Below, in pieces: positions 1-8,332 of a stretch of 64,000 nucleotides of DNA (within the stretch, counting starts at the first letter, position 1; every line of letters starts with the position of its first letter). The notes below the pieces were generated by a model. It saw nothing but the letters and a program-made list of their open reading frames with translations. It had not been told where the DNA came from and made no database searches. Location: the NCBI GenBank assembly GCA_030583925.1, contig CP129482.1:3884001-3948000 (forward strand), given 5' to 3'. Source of the DNA: Anaerolineales bacterium (GTDB lineage: Bacteria > Chloroflexota > Anaerolineae > Anaerolineales > Villigracilaceae). A program made the position numbers and the translations under genes.

Positions 1-27
1 TGTAAGAGGCTGCAGGCGCTTTCGGTT

Positions 28-63
28 AAACAAAACGCGCGGAGCAATGCCACTCCGCGCGTT
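28..63 (-). terminator. Intrinsic terminator after the LuxR-type regulator
   Basis: An 11 bp perfect stem (34-44 with 53-63, GC-rich) with an 8 nt loop is followed on the minus strand by a T-rich run (positions 35 down to 28). It lies just past the stop codon of the regulator at 82-753 and should end its transcript. Confidence 0.75.
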
Positions 64-81
64 ACATCATGACCCTAACTC

Positions 82-753
82 TTACACCGCGATATATTCC
101 CTCAAATTATGTTCCACCGCGTACGCCGCGGCTTCGGCGCGGTTGTTCACGTTCAACTTCGAGAGGATGGACGAGACGTAATTCCGCACCGTGCCTTCCC
201 CAAGGAATAATTGCTTGGCGATCTCGCGGTTCGTCCTGCCTTCCGACACGAGCAACAGCACATGCTTTTCCTGCTGGCTCAAATGTGAAAAAGCCGACGC
301 CTCCTCGTTCTTCACCGCGCGCCGCACTTCCTGAAAGACGCGCTGCGTCACCGCCGGGTCGAGCAGCGCCTCGCCGCGCCCCACCGCTTCGAGCGCCTTC
401 ACCAGATCATCACTGCCGATCTGTTTCAGCACATATCCCGAAGCCCCGGCGCGGATCGCCGAAAACAGCATCTCATCTTCGGCATACGATGTGAGCATGA
501 TAACCTTGACCTTCGGGTGCTTCGTCACGATCTGTTCGCAGGCTTCGATCCCCGACGTGCCCGGCAAGCGGATATCCAACACCACCACATCCGGCTTGAG
601 CAAGTCCGTTTTTTGGATGGCTTCACGCGCCGAACCCGCCTCGCCCACCACATCGAACTGCGAATGCCTCGCTAACAGCGACTTCAACCCCACTCGCACC
701 ACCTCATGATCGTCTACCAGCAAAACGCGTTGTTTGAGATTTCCTTTAGGCAT
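82..753 (-). CDS. NarL/LuxR-family response regulator
   Basis: 223 residues. An N-terminal receiver domain (about 8-125) has the acidic pair D14/D15, phospho-acceptor D60 in VVLDIRLPG, and conserved K110. A LuxR-type helix-turn-helix follows (about 158-215, with TNREIAKQLFLGEGTVRNY). Phosphorylation should switch DNA binding, as in NarL or DevR. No partner histidine kinase is adjacent; the neighbour upstream is Hsp20. A TAAAAT element sits only a few bases before the ATG, so the mRNA may be nearly leaderless. The family call is firm; target genes and signal are unknown. Confidence 0.93.
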   Translation of the reverse strand: MPKGNLKQRVLLVDDHEVVRVGLKSLLARHSQFDVVGEAGSAREAIQKTDLLKPDVVVLDIRLPGTSGIEACEQIVTKHPKVKVIMLTSYAEDEMLFSAIRAGASGYVLKQIGSDDLVKALEAVGRGEALLDPAVTQRVFQEVRRAVKNEEASAFSHLSQQEKHVLLLVSEGRTNREIAKQLFLGEGTVRNYVSSILSKLNVNNRAEAAAYAVEHNLREYIAV

Positions 754-842
754 GGACGAATTTTACCCCAAGATGACGCTCCGCTTCGCGCGCCGGGGAA
801 AATTGATCCTAACCCTGCCGCGTCCGCTTCCCCTTTTAAATG

Positions 843-871
843 CGTAGCGCAAGATGTTATCTTGCGCTACG
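843..871. repeat. Dispersed palindrome (GTAGCGCAAGAT type)
   Basis: Two perfect 13 bp arms (843-855, 859-871) around GTT. Related hairpins that also start with CGTAG and end with CTACG occur at 17944-17972 and 26044-26074. It lies between the end of hsp20 and the upstream side of the LuxR regulator, and may also slow transcription leaving hsp20. Confidence 0.7.
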
Positions 872-879
872 TTCTACGC

Positions 880-1320
880 TTACTTCGCCTTGACGGTGAT
901 CGTCTTCGGCTTCACTTCCTCCGCCTTGGGGAGGGTGATGGTGAGAATGCCGTTCTCGAACTCGGCTTTTGCCTTATCTGCAATCACGTCGGTCGGGAGG
1001 GCAAGCGCGCGCTCGAACGAGCCCCAGCGTTGTTCGCGGAGGTGCCAGGCTTTGTCCTGCTTCTCCTCTTCCTGCTTCACTTCGCCGCGTAGGGTGAGGA
1101 TTTCACCGGTGACGTTGATCTGCACATCGTCGGCTTTGAAACCAGGGATCGAAGCCTTCACAACCACCTCTTCGTCGGTTTGGTACATGTCCACCGCAGG
1201 CACAGACCAGCCGTCCCTGAGGGTGAGCGGGCGCGTAAACGCGTCGTCAAAGAGGTGGTCCATCGCCTCGCGCAGGGTCATCACTTCACGAGCGGGTTCC
1301 CATCGAATTAATTTTGTCAT
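880..1320 (-). CDS. Hsp20-family small heat-shock protein
   Basis: 146 residues, the usual size. The N-terminal arm (LREAMDHLFDDAF) precedes an alpha-crystallin domain (about 38-140) with the typical VPAVDMYQTDEEVVVKA start. The C-terminus carries an I-x-V motif (TITV) of the kind that docks into neighbouring subunits. It should be an ATP-independent holdase that keeps unfolding cytoplasmic proteins soluble. The start is supported by a GGAGG ribosome site 7 bases upstream. It is a single-gene unit: the terminator at 1364-1396 isolates it from the upstream operon. Confidence 0.95.
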   Translation of the reverse strand: MTKLIRWEPAREVMTLREAMDHLFDDAFTRPLTLRDGWSVPAVDMYQTDEEVVVKASIPGFKADDVQINVTGEILTLRGEVKQEEEKQDKAWHLREQRWGSFERALALPTDVIADKAKAEFENGILTITLPKAEEVKPKTITVKAK

Positions 1321-1363
1321 TTCAGCCTCCAGTTCATTTGGTTGGATATTCTGCGCTTAATAT

Positions 1364-1396
1364 AAAAAGCCTGCGTTAGAAACACGCAGGCTTTTT
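1364..1396 (-). terminator. Strong terminator of the kinase/FHA/OmpR operon
   Basis: A perfect 13 bp stem (1364-1376 with 1384-1396) and 7 nt loop, flanked by A5 on the left and T5 on the right, so it can work in both directions. It ends the minus-strand operon whose last gene is the OmpR regulator at 1424. Confidence 0.9.
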
Positions 1397-1423
1397 GTCA
1401 AATTTCTGTATGAGGTTTTCCCG

Positions 1424-2146
1424 TCATTGTTTTTGCCGCTTGTAATCCACAAAGCGATAGCCGACGCCGCGCTCCGTGAGGATGTATTTGGGATTGGCGG
1501 GGTCTTTTTCCAATTTTTGACGCAGGTAGTTGATGTAAAGGCGAACGTAATGCGGTTCGTCGCGGTACTCGTAGCCCCACACTTTGACGAGGATCTGATC
1601 GTGCGTGACAACCCAGCCCGCGTTCTGCACGAGATGATAGAGCAAGCGGTATTCCGTCGGGCGGAGTTTAACAAGTTTGCCTTCGAGCCAGACTTCGCGG
1701 CGGTCGAAGTCAATTTTGAGGCGGTCGTCCACTTCGATGATGTCGTGCATCGAGCCGCTCGCCCCTTCCGTGCGGCGGATGACGGCTTTGACGCGGCTGA
1801 CCATCTCGCGCGGGCTGAACGGCTTGGTGATGTAATCGTCGGCGCCGAGTTCGAGTCCGCGCACGCGGTCGTCTTCTTCGCCTTTGGCGGTGAGCATGAT
1901 GACCGGCACGGTGTTACCGCTCTCGCGGATGGTTTCCAACACTTCGAACCCGTCAATGTCGGGCATCATTACGTCGAGCAATATCAAATCGGGGGTTGTG
2001 TCGCGCAGTTTTTGGAGGGCTTGCTTGCCATTGAAGGCTTCGACAACTTGAAAGCCGTCATGCTCCAAATTCATGCGGATGAAACGCACCATGCGCTCCT
2101 CGTCGTCCACGACGAGAATACGCCGGCGGTCGAATTCTTCGGGCAT
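1424..2146 (-). CDS. OmpR/PhoB-family response regulator
   Basis: 240 residues from the ATG at 2146, which lies one base past the stop of the 2148-2390 gene; an upstream in-frame start would overlap that gene. The receiver domain (about 10-122) has D14/D15 and phospho-acceptor D58 in LILLDVMMPDIDGFE. A winged-helix DNA-binding domain follows (about 140-235). It is the last gene of the operon with a kinase, phosphatase, FHA and VWA proteins, with no histidine kinase nearby, so it may be phosphorylated in trans or by the serine/threonine kinase (inference). Confidence 0.93.
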   Translation of the reverse strand: MPEEFDRRRILVVDDEERMVRFIRMNLEHDGFQVVEAFNGKQALQKLRDTTPDLILLDVMMPDIDGFEVLETIRESGNTVPVIMLTAKGEEDDRVRGLELGADDYITKPFSPREMVSRVKAVIRRTEGASGSMHDIIEVDDRLKIDFDRREVWLEGKLVKLRPTEYRLLYHLVQNAGWVVTHDQILVKVWGYEYRDEPHYVRLYINYLRQKLEKDPANPKYILTERGVGYRFVDYKRQKQ

Positions 2147-2147
2147 G

Positions 2148-2390
2148 TTATTCTCTGACAAAGCCGATGAGGCCTTCATCCTCCTGGCTGTCGAGTATTT
2201 CGATGAGGGCGATCTTGCTGACGGGCCACATCACCTTGGTTACGTTGGCTTCGAGATAGTGAATATCCTTACCGTCGCGTAAGCGCGGGTTTTGCACGGT
2301 GATGATCGTATCGGTAGGTTTGGGAAGTTCCTCCATTTCGCAAAGGACGGAGGCTTCGCCAACAATATGCAGGATGATCGTATACGCCAT
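2148..2390 (-). CDS. Small conserved-looking protein of the signalling operon
   Basis: 80 residues, no domain recognised. It reads as a compact beta-rich protein (MAYTIILHIVGEASVLCEME at the N-terminus; later VTKVMWPVSKIALIEI) without signal peptide or membrane segment. A ribosome site (AAAGGCGGC) precedes the ATG. It is tightly packed between the FHA protein and the OmpR regulator, which implies co-expression. The pattern resembles small beta-barrel adaptor proteins, but this is not enough to assign a function. Confidence 0.7.
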   Translation of the reverse strand: MAYTIILHIVGEASVLCEMEELPKPTDTIITVQNPRLRDGKDIHYLEANVTKVMWPVSKIALIEILDSQEDEGLIGFVRE

Positions 2391-2415
2391 AACTGCCGCC
2401 TTTCAACGACTCCGA

Positions 2416-2925
2416 TCAGATATCCCGCAGGAGGACTTGTAGTTTCAGTTTTCCTAAGGCGACGATATCTCCATGGCTCAATGCCTCCTCCAAATGGGGA
2501 TTGAGGCGGCGTCCGTTGAGGTAGGTCCCGTTCGATGAGCCGAGGTCCATCACCACCACCCGGTTCGCGTCTCGTTTGACAACGGCATGTAAACGCGAAA
2601 CGCCGGAGGCATAGGCTTGATAAGGAGTGAGGTCAATATCGGGCATGATGGGTTGACCTTCGCTGAGGCGCCCAAGGGTAAATTCGTTGCGCGAAGCGAG
2701 GGGCAGGATCTTGCCGCTGTCCATCAAATGCAGGGAAAGCCAACTATTGGCGGGCATCGCTTCCGCTTCGGGCTGCGGAGCGTTCTTTTTCAGTTCTTCG
2801 TCTATCTCTTGATCGGTAATTGCCTTGGTGACCAATGTTTCCACGCCGTCAATCTGCGCGCCGCACTCTACACAATATACGGTTCCTTCCATATTTTCAT
2901 GCTGACAATTTGAGCAGATAATCAT
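2416..2925 (-). CDS. Zinc-ribbon plus FHA-domain protein
   Basis: 169 residues. The N-terminus is a short zinc ribbon with two CxxC pairs (C4/C7 and C18/C21). The C-terminal half (about 78-169) is a forkhead-associated domain with the signature residues GR, S..RLH and GSSNGTYLNG, which binds phosphothreonine. It overlaps the preceding gene by ATGA (2922-2925), so the two are translationally coupled. It is probably a reader of proteins phosphorylated by the kinase at 5348-7213, with the phosphatase at 4413-5321 resetting the signal (inference). Confidence 0.92.
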   Translation of the reverse strand: MIICSNCQHENMEGTVYCVECGAQIDGVETLVTKAITDQEIDEELKKNAPQPEAEAMPANSWLSLHLMDSGKILPLASRNEFTLGRLSEGQPIMPDIDLTPYQAYASGVSRLHAVVKRDANRVVVMDLGSSNGTYLNGRRLNPHLEEALSHGDIVALGKLKLQVLLRDI

Positions 2926-4409
2926 TGAACCAACTCCTTTTTCGGCGACGCTAAGAACAATGAGCGCGTGCCATATTTCATCTTTTTGCTTCCCTCGTCC
3001 GATAGGGAGCGTTGTTTTTTCAGGTTATCCACTTCGAAGGCGATAGTATGCGCGAGACTCCGCTCGCCTTGCGCGACCAAATTGTTCGCGAGCATTTGCA
3101 ATTGCCGCGTGGCGGTATCAAAATTGCCTTTCTCAATTTCTTTACGCGCCCGCTCCTGCATCCGATAGAGAGTGAGACGCGAAAGCGCCTTGTGCATCTC
3201 CAGCGGAGGCGAATCATTGGAAGGCGTGTCTGAAACGTGACTCGAGAGCCGCATCCGCAACGGCGGAACAGGGAACGGCTGAGCGCCCATTGAGACTTTT
3301 AGTGTACCATCCATAAAGGTTAGTATCTCTGATTTTACCGCTTTTGGCTGGATTATATACTCAAAAATAACACGAGTGGAAGTGTCTTGCAATATTGCCC
3401 CAAGGCGGTATTTGTTGTCCACGGCGGGAATCGGCGACGGGTCCGGTTGGAGGCGAAACGCGTAGCTAATCTCGACGCCGTCGGCGGGGCGGACTTCCAG
3501 AGTCGCATCTTCGGCGAACGTTTGGGCGAGGGCATTGAATTTTTCGAGCAAAATACGTTTGATATCCGGCGGCTCGGAGATGTGCGCGCTGCTTCCGCCG
3601 GTACGCGTGGAAAGCGCGTCGAGAAAAATGTCGTTCCATTCGCCGCCGATGCCCATGCCGCTCACGCCGATCCCTTGTTCGGCAAGTTTGGACGCAAGCG
3701 TGAGACATTGTTGTTCATCGCCATATGTGTGTCCATCGGTGAGCAAGATGATGTGATTGACGCGCTTGGCGTCAATACTGCGCATGACTTCTTTTGCGCC
3801 AGCCTCCAAACCTTGAAAGATCTCGGTCGCGCCCGAGGGTTGGATGGCATAGATGCGAGATTCCAACTTCGATCGTTCCTGATGATAGGCGGCAGGGATG
3901 ACCACTTCGGCGCGGTCGCTGAAGGCGATCACGCTCAGAATATCTTGCGGGCGCAAATTACGCAACACTTGAATGGCTGTGGCTTTGACCACATCCATTT
4001 TTTGTCCCAGCATGGATGTGGAGCGATCAATGACAAGCGCTACGTTGAGAGGCGGAGACGACGTTTTTTGGGAATCCTCCGGCGGCTCAAGTTCGAGAAT
4101 TAGATAGTGCATCTGCGGTTCACCCCGCCTGCTCAGGCTGGCGCGGCTTTGGATGATCTTGTGCCGATAGGGAAGGGATGTATTCGCTTCTGGAGGAAGA
4201 GTCGCATCGTACTGTGCGCGTCGAGTCGGGTTTGAGAGCGTCTCATACGCTTGTTGAACGCCAAGGAATAATTCAGTTTCCCCCGCGGCTGTGTTCTTAT
4301 CCGGGTGCAGTTTTTGCGCGGCTTCGATATAGGCGCGCTTAACATCTTCCGGAGAAGCGTCTCTGGAAACGCCGAGGAGAACATAATAATCCTGCTGGCG
4401 TGACGACAT
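2922..4409 (-). CDS. J-domain / von Willebrand factor A fusion protein
   Basis: 495 residues. A J domain (about 6-70) keeps the HPD tripeptide (35-37) needed to stimulate a DnaK ATPase. A VWA domain follows (about 120-300) with a complete metal-binding DxSxS (D128, S130, S132) and later T and D positions (GATEIF, LLTDGHTYGDE). The C-terminal third is helical and ends in a basic tail. No membrane segment is visible. The unusual fusion couples an Hsp70 co-chaperone to a metal-dependent protein-binding module and sits in an operon with kinase, phosphatase and FHA protein. Confidence 0.9.
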   Translation of the reverse strand: MSSRQQDYYVLLGVSRDASPEDVKRAYIEAAQKLHPDKNTAAGETELFLGVQQAYETLSNPTRRAQYDATLPPEANTSLPYRHKIIQSRASLSRRGEPQMHYLILELEPPEDSQKTSSPPLNVALVIDRSTSMLGQKMDVVKATAIQVLRNLRPQDILSVIAFSDRAEVVIPAAYHQERSKLESRIYAIQPSGATEIFQGLEAGAKEVMRSIDAKRVNHIILLTDGHTYGDEQQCLTLASKLAEQGIGVSGMGIGGEWNDIFLDALSTRTGGSSAHISEPPDIKRILLEKFNALAQTFAEDATLEVRPADGVEISYAFRLQPDPSPIPAVDNKYRLGAILQDTSTRVIFEYIIQPKAVKSEILTFMDGTLKVSMGAQPFPVPPLRMRLSSHVSDTPSNDSPPLEMHKALSRLTLYRMQERARKEIEKGNFDTATRQLQMLANNLVAQGERSLAHTIAFEVDNLKKQRSLSDEGSKKMKYGTRSLFLASPKKELVQ

Positions 4410-4412
4410 GAA

Positions 4413-5321
4413 TTACCCAATCAACTGGGCTAGTATGACACTAATATTATCGGGACCTCCGGCTGTGTTTGCCGCAGATACCAGATTCTGACACGCTCTT
4501 TGCAGGTTCGGCGCTTCGTTGATCGCACGGACGAGGTCCTGCTCCGCGACAACGCCCCACAAGCCGTCACTGCAGATCATCAAACACCCCGGTTGGGGGA
4601 AGGCAACCGTAAAAATATCCGGGTCGAGCAGTTCGCCCTGCCCCAGCGCGCGATAAAGGACATTGCGATGCGGATAATTGACCGCCTCTTCCGGCGTGAT
4701 GTGTCCCAATTCTTCAAGACGTTTGACCAATGAGTGATCGCGCGTAATCGGTTCGATCCTGCCATCCGGAAACACAAAATACGCGCGGCTGTCGCCCACA
4801 TGCGCCACAGTGACTTGTTGCCCGATGACAAGCGCGGCGGTGAGCGTCGTGCCGCTGCCGGGCGCTTCACGCTGGATCGTTTTTTGCGCTTCCCGCACCG
4901 CTTCCAGCATGATCTCTTGAAAGGATTCGTCCATAGTGTCGGTCTTGACTTGAAAAAGATAAGGGTGGAACTTCTTCAAAAGATATCCGGCGACAGAACG
5001 GATCGCCGCATTGCTCGCGACCTCGCCGAATTGATGCCCTCCCATACCGTCCGCAACAATGTATAGACCAAAAGGGAGATTTCCTGAATTGCCCGCCATG
5101 GTCGTGGTGAGCGCCAAAATACTATCTTCGTTCAGTTCGCGTTGTTTGCCCACCGATTGTCCACAACTGGCGATCAATTGCTGCATGTCGAAACGCGGAT
5201 TCTGATTGCTGACGATCGCTTGGATCTGCTCTTCCGTGAGAGGCGCGGTATTCGCCACATCCTGAGTTTGGGCGGCAGGCGGTTCTTTTTTACCGAACAG
5301 CCGATCGAAAAATTTATTCAC
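4413..5321 (-). CDS. PP2C-family serine/threonine protein phosphatase
   Basis: 302 residues. After an N-terminal extension of about 50 residues come the PP2C motifs in order: RELNEDS, VADGMGGHQFGE, GSGTTLTAAL, VAHVGDSRAYF, CSDGLWGV and GGPDNISVIL. The aspartates bind the two metal ions. It is soluble and is predicted to remove phosphate from proteins modified by the neighbouring kinase. It lies 27 bases downstream of the kinase gene and 4 bases before the J-domain/VWA gene. Confidence 0.95.
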   Translation of the reverse strand: MNKFFDRLFGKKEPPAAQTQDVANTAPLTEEQIQAIVSNQNPRFDMQQLIASCGQSVGKQRELNEDSILALTTTMAGNSGNLPFGLYIVADGMGGHQFGEVASNAAIRSVAGYLLKKFHPYLFQVKTDTMDESFQEIMLEAVREAQKTIQREAPGSGTTLTAALVIGQQVTVAHVGDSRAYFVFPDGRIEPITRDHSLVKRLEELGHITPEEAVNYPHRNVLYRALGQGELLDPDIFTVAFPQPGCLMICSDGLWGVVAEQDLVRAINEAPNLQRACQNLVSAANTAGGPDNISVILAQLIG

Positions 5322-5347
5322 AAAGACTCCTTCTCACGCAAGAGTTT

Positions 5348-7213
5348 TTAGGCGAGCAACGCATAGACTTTATGGTCCGTAGACCCGAAGTAAACAATAT
5401 CATCGAACACCAACGGCGAGCCGGTGATCGCCGCCTCTGCCCCAAACTTCCAACGCAGTCTGCCGGTCCGGTATTCGAGGCTGTACATGTTGCCATCCAC
5501 CGAGCCGCAATACACCGAATCTTTATAGACCACCGGCGAACCGTTCACTTGATGCTCGGTGCGATAGCGCCACACCTCTTTCGAATTTCTCGCATCCACC
5601 GCATAGATGAACCCATCCGCCGCGCCGACGATCACGAGATCGTCAATGACGTATGGCGTGCTGATGGACGCCTTCCCCAAGCGGAAACGCCAGAGCGCCC
5701 ACCCGTTGCGCGGATCGAGGGCGTAAAGCATACTGTCCACCGAGGTGAAAAATAACGCGTTGCTTGTCCCAACCGCAGAGGAAGTGATCGCCCGCTTGGC
5801 GTGAAATCTCCACTTGAGTCCGCCGCGATAATCCACCGCGTAAAAATCGCCGCTTTCGCATCCCGCATAAACGAGTTCGTTGAACACATAAGGCGTCGAG
5901 CGCACCGCATCCGCCGCCTCGAATTTCCATGCCAGCCTGCCGGTATTCAAATTGATCGCGTGCAGATATGCGTCATCCGAACCGATAAAAACATGTCCTT
6001 CGGCGATACGCGGCGACGAACGGATGGGACCCTCCGTGTAATAGGTCCACACAACTTTGCCGGAACGTCCGCTCACAACATGAAGCCGTTTATCCTCAGA
6101 ACCAAAATAAATGTTACCGTCATACAACGCCGGACGCGAAACGATGCCGCCATCCGCCGGATATTTCCATTGGAATTTACCATCCGCCGCGCTCAACGCG
6201 TACAAGTTATTGTCGTACGAGCCAACGTACAACACACCCTGAAAGATCGCCGGCGTGCCGCGAATTTCATCCTCGCATTTGAACGACCATAAAGGCTTGA
6301 TAGCTCCGGCTTGGGTGATCGGGCTAGTCGGCACTTTCATCCGCACCAGCGCGCCGGTTTTCTTCGCCACACCCATCAACGCCTGTTTCATCTCCGCAGC
6401 AGTGCGGAAGCGGTCATCCGGGTTGTATTCCAACGCCATGTTCACAACCGCTTCCAACTCGGCAGAAACCGCTGAATTGATCCGGCGAAGCGGACGCTCG
6501 GCAAACGAGAAGGGAGGTTCGATGCGCGGGTCACGCCGCGTCAACGCGTGATGGATAGTTGCTCCCATAGCGTAAATATCCGCCGACGGGGTGGCTTCGC
6601 CGCGATACTGTTCGGGCGGCGAATATCCTTCGGTCCCGATCATGGTCCCTTTCACACCGGTCTGAAACGTCTTTGCGATGCCAAAATCCACAAGGATCAC
6701 ATCGCCATTCTGGTTGATCATCACATTCGAAGGCTTGATGTCGCGGAAGATGATCGGGTCGGGTTTGTGTTTGTGCAAATAGTCCAGCACGTCGCACAAC
6801 TCGATCGCCCAACCCAACACTTGATCTTCGGGCAGGAAACCGTTCGTCTCGTTGATGATCGCTTCCATATCCTTGCCATGAATGAAATCCATGACGAGAT
6901 ACGAACGACTGTCTAATGTAAAGTAATCGTTGATGCGTGGAATGGATGGATGATTCAGCGTAGCCAGTAGGTTCGCTTCGCGGTCGAAGTTCTGCACAAT
7001 GGTCTCGCGCACGAGCGGGTCGGGCGCGGAGTTGATCATCTCTTTGACCGCCACCAGTTTTGCAACGCTTGGGAAGTGCATATCACGGGCGCGATAGACC
7101 GAACCCATGCCGCCTACACCGATCACCTCTTGAATCGCGTAGCGATTGGCGAGCGTAATGCCCGCCTGAAGTTGACGCGGCGAGGATGAGCCTTTATCCC
7201 CTCGATCATCCAA
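5348..7213 (-). CDS. Serine/threonine kinase with PQQ-like beta-propeller
   Basis: 621 residues from the TTG at 7213. The kinase domain (about 24-285) has the glycine loop GVGGMG (32-37), K57 in VAVKEM, FRDIKPSN in the catalytic loop, and DFG. The C-terminal half (about 305-621) consists of seven or more PQQ-type propeller repeats (for example LYVGSYDNNLYAL, VYFGSTDHKVYAL). No membrane helix is visible, so the propeller is probably a cytoplasmic sensor or scaffold. An in-frame CTG at 7235-7237 has a better-spaced AGGAG and could be the true start, adding 8 residues. First gene of the operon down to 1424. Confidence 0.93.
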   Translation of the reverse strand: MDDRGDKGSSSPRQLQAGITLANRYAIQEVIGVGGMGSVYRARDMHFPSVAKLVAVKEMINSAPDPLVRETIVQNFDREANLLATLNHPSIPRINDYFTLDSRSYLVMDFIHGKDMEAIINETNGFLPEDQVLGWAIELCDVLDYLHKHKPDPIIFRDIKPSNVMINQNGDVILVDFGIAKTFQTGVKGTMIGTEGYSPPEQYRGEATPSADIYAMGATIHHALTRRDPRIEPPFSFAERPLRRINSAVSAELEAVVNMALEYNPDDRFRTAAEMKQALMGVAKKTGALVRMKVPTSPITQAGAIKPLWSFKCEDEIRGTPAIFQGVLYVGSYDNNLYALSAADGKFQWKYPADGGIVSRPALYDGNIYFGSEDKRLHVVSGRSGKVVWTYYTEGPIRSSPRIAEGHVFIGSDDAYLHAINLNTGRLAWKFEAADAVRSTPYVFNELVYAGCESGDFYAVDYRGGLKWRFHAKRAITSSAVGTSNALFFTSVDSMLYALDPRNGWALWRFRLGKASISTPYVIDDLVIVGAADGFIYAVDARNSKEVWRYRTEHQVNGSPVVYKDSVYCGSVDGNMYSLEYRTGRLRWKFGAEAAITGSPLVFDDIVYFGSTDHKVYALLA

Positions 7214-7260
7214 CTCAGGGAATATTCGAGTTTCCAGAGAGTATCTCCTAGATTTTTACG

Positions 7261-7289
7261 ATTATAGTTTGCAGTGTCTTGTTTGACAA
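7261..7289 (-). promoter_or_regulatory. Sigma70-type promoter of the kinase operon
   Basis: On the minus strand TTGTCA (7289-7284) and a perfect TATAAT (7266-7261) are separated by 17 bases. The predicted start of transcription is near 7254, about 40 bases before the kinase start codon. The rest of the 7214-7518 gap holds an imperfect hairpin at about 7353-7377 and the repeat at 7386-7446. Confidence 0.8.
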
Positions 7290-7385
7290 CTACCCAAATC
7301 AAAGGACTTTCAATTTTGTGGTTTGATGGAATGTAACCTTTCACCTTGGGAGCGGCTAACGTAGTGGGTAAGCCGCGCCGTTCGT

Positions 7386-7446
7386 GCCGCGGAGACCGCA
7401 GAGAACACAGAGATTCATGTTGCCTCGGCGATCTCTGCGGCTAAGA
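7386..7446. repeat. Dispersed CACAGAG/CTCTGTGG-type palindrome
   Basis: Outer arms CCGCAGAG (7396-7403) and CTCTGCGG (7433-7440), with an end of CGGCTAAG. It is a diverged member of the family also found at 21150-21205, 21968-22028 and 45413-45487. It lies upstream of the metallophosphoesterase. Confidence 0.6.
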
Positions 7447-7518
7447 AAATTGATCGTCTGCCCTTTTCGCCATTCCCTCACCTTGCCCTCGCATCCGTTT
7501 TACGGCACAATACAGACC

Positions 7519-8145
7519 GTGAAGATCCTCGCCGTTAGTGATGAAGTCGTCGAACGCCTGTACAACCTTTGCGCGAACGGACAATTCAACGATATCGAAA
7601 CCATCCTCGGTTGCGGCGACTTGCCCTACCCCTACCTTGAAAATCTGGTAAGCCTGTTGAACGTTCCCCTCTTTTACGTGCCCGGCAACCATGATCCAGA
7701 TTACCACACCGACGATCCCCTCACCCACGCAGAAGGCGGCTCGAACCTCGACTTGAAATTGACGCGCCATAGAAAGTTTCTCATCGGGGGGTTCGGCGGC
7801 TGTATTCGCTACCGCCCCGACGGAACAAACCAGTACACGCAAACGGAAGCCTACCTGCGAGCCTTCCGCCTCTTGCCGCATCTTGCCTTGAACCGCCTGA
7901 AGTACGGGCGCGCGCTGGATGTGCTCATCACCCACTCGCCTCCTTTCGGAATCCACGATGAGGAATCGCAAGCGCATCGAGGCTTGAAAGCCATCAACTG
8001 GCTCTTACGCGTGGCAAAACCGCGTTATCATTTCCATGGGCACACTCACTTTCAACGCAGGAACCTCTCGCCCTCCGAAACCACGCTCGGCGTGACGCGT
8101 ATCGTCAACGTATTTCCTTATAAAATTATCGAAGTTAATCATTAA
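7519..8145 (+). CDS. Calcineurin-like metallophosphoesterase
   Basis: 208 residues from a GTG at 7519, chosen because the family similarity begins at VKILAVSDE and the upstream in-frame codons fall in a dispersed repeat. The metal-binding motifs GCGDLP, GNHDP, ITHSPP and HGHTH are present in order. The usual first motif DxH reads SDEV, so the histidine is missing; this variant may bind one metal differently. Substrate unknown (a phosphodiesterase or phosphatase). A GNHDP loop this complete suggests an active enzyme. Confidence 0.88.
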   Translation: MKILAVSDEVVERLYNLCANGQFNDIETILGCGDLPYPYLENLVSLLNVPLFYVPGNHDPDYHTDDPLTHAEGGSNLDLKLTRHRKFLIGGFGGCIRYRPDGTNQYTQTEAYLRAFRLLPHLALNRLKYGRALDVLITHSPPFGIHDEESQAHRGLKAINWLLRVAKPRYHFHGHTHFQRRNLSPSETTLGVTRIVNVFPYKIIEVNH

Positions 8146-8332
8146 CTTACCTTACGCGATCTAATCCCGAAGGGCTGAAAGGATTATAGAGTTGAAAGCA
8201 TAGTGTCTCCAAATCCCAGTGAACCTCGTTTTTTGACGATTTCTCGAAAAAATCGTTCAAAATCCTTTTTATCTGCGTTCATCTGTGGTGAATTTCGATT
8301 TATAAAACACTTTCTAACGCCAATGATCAACC

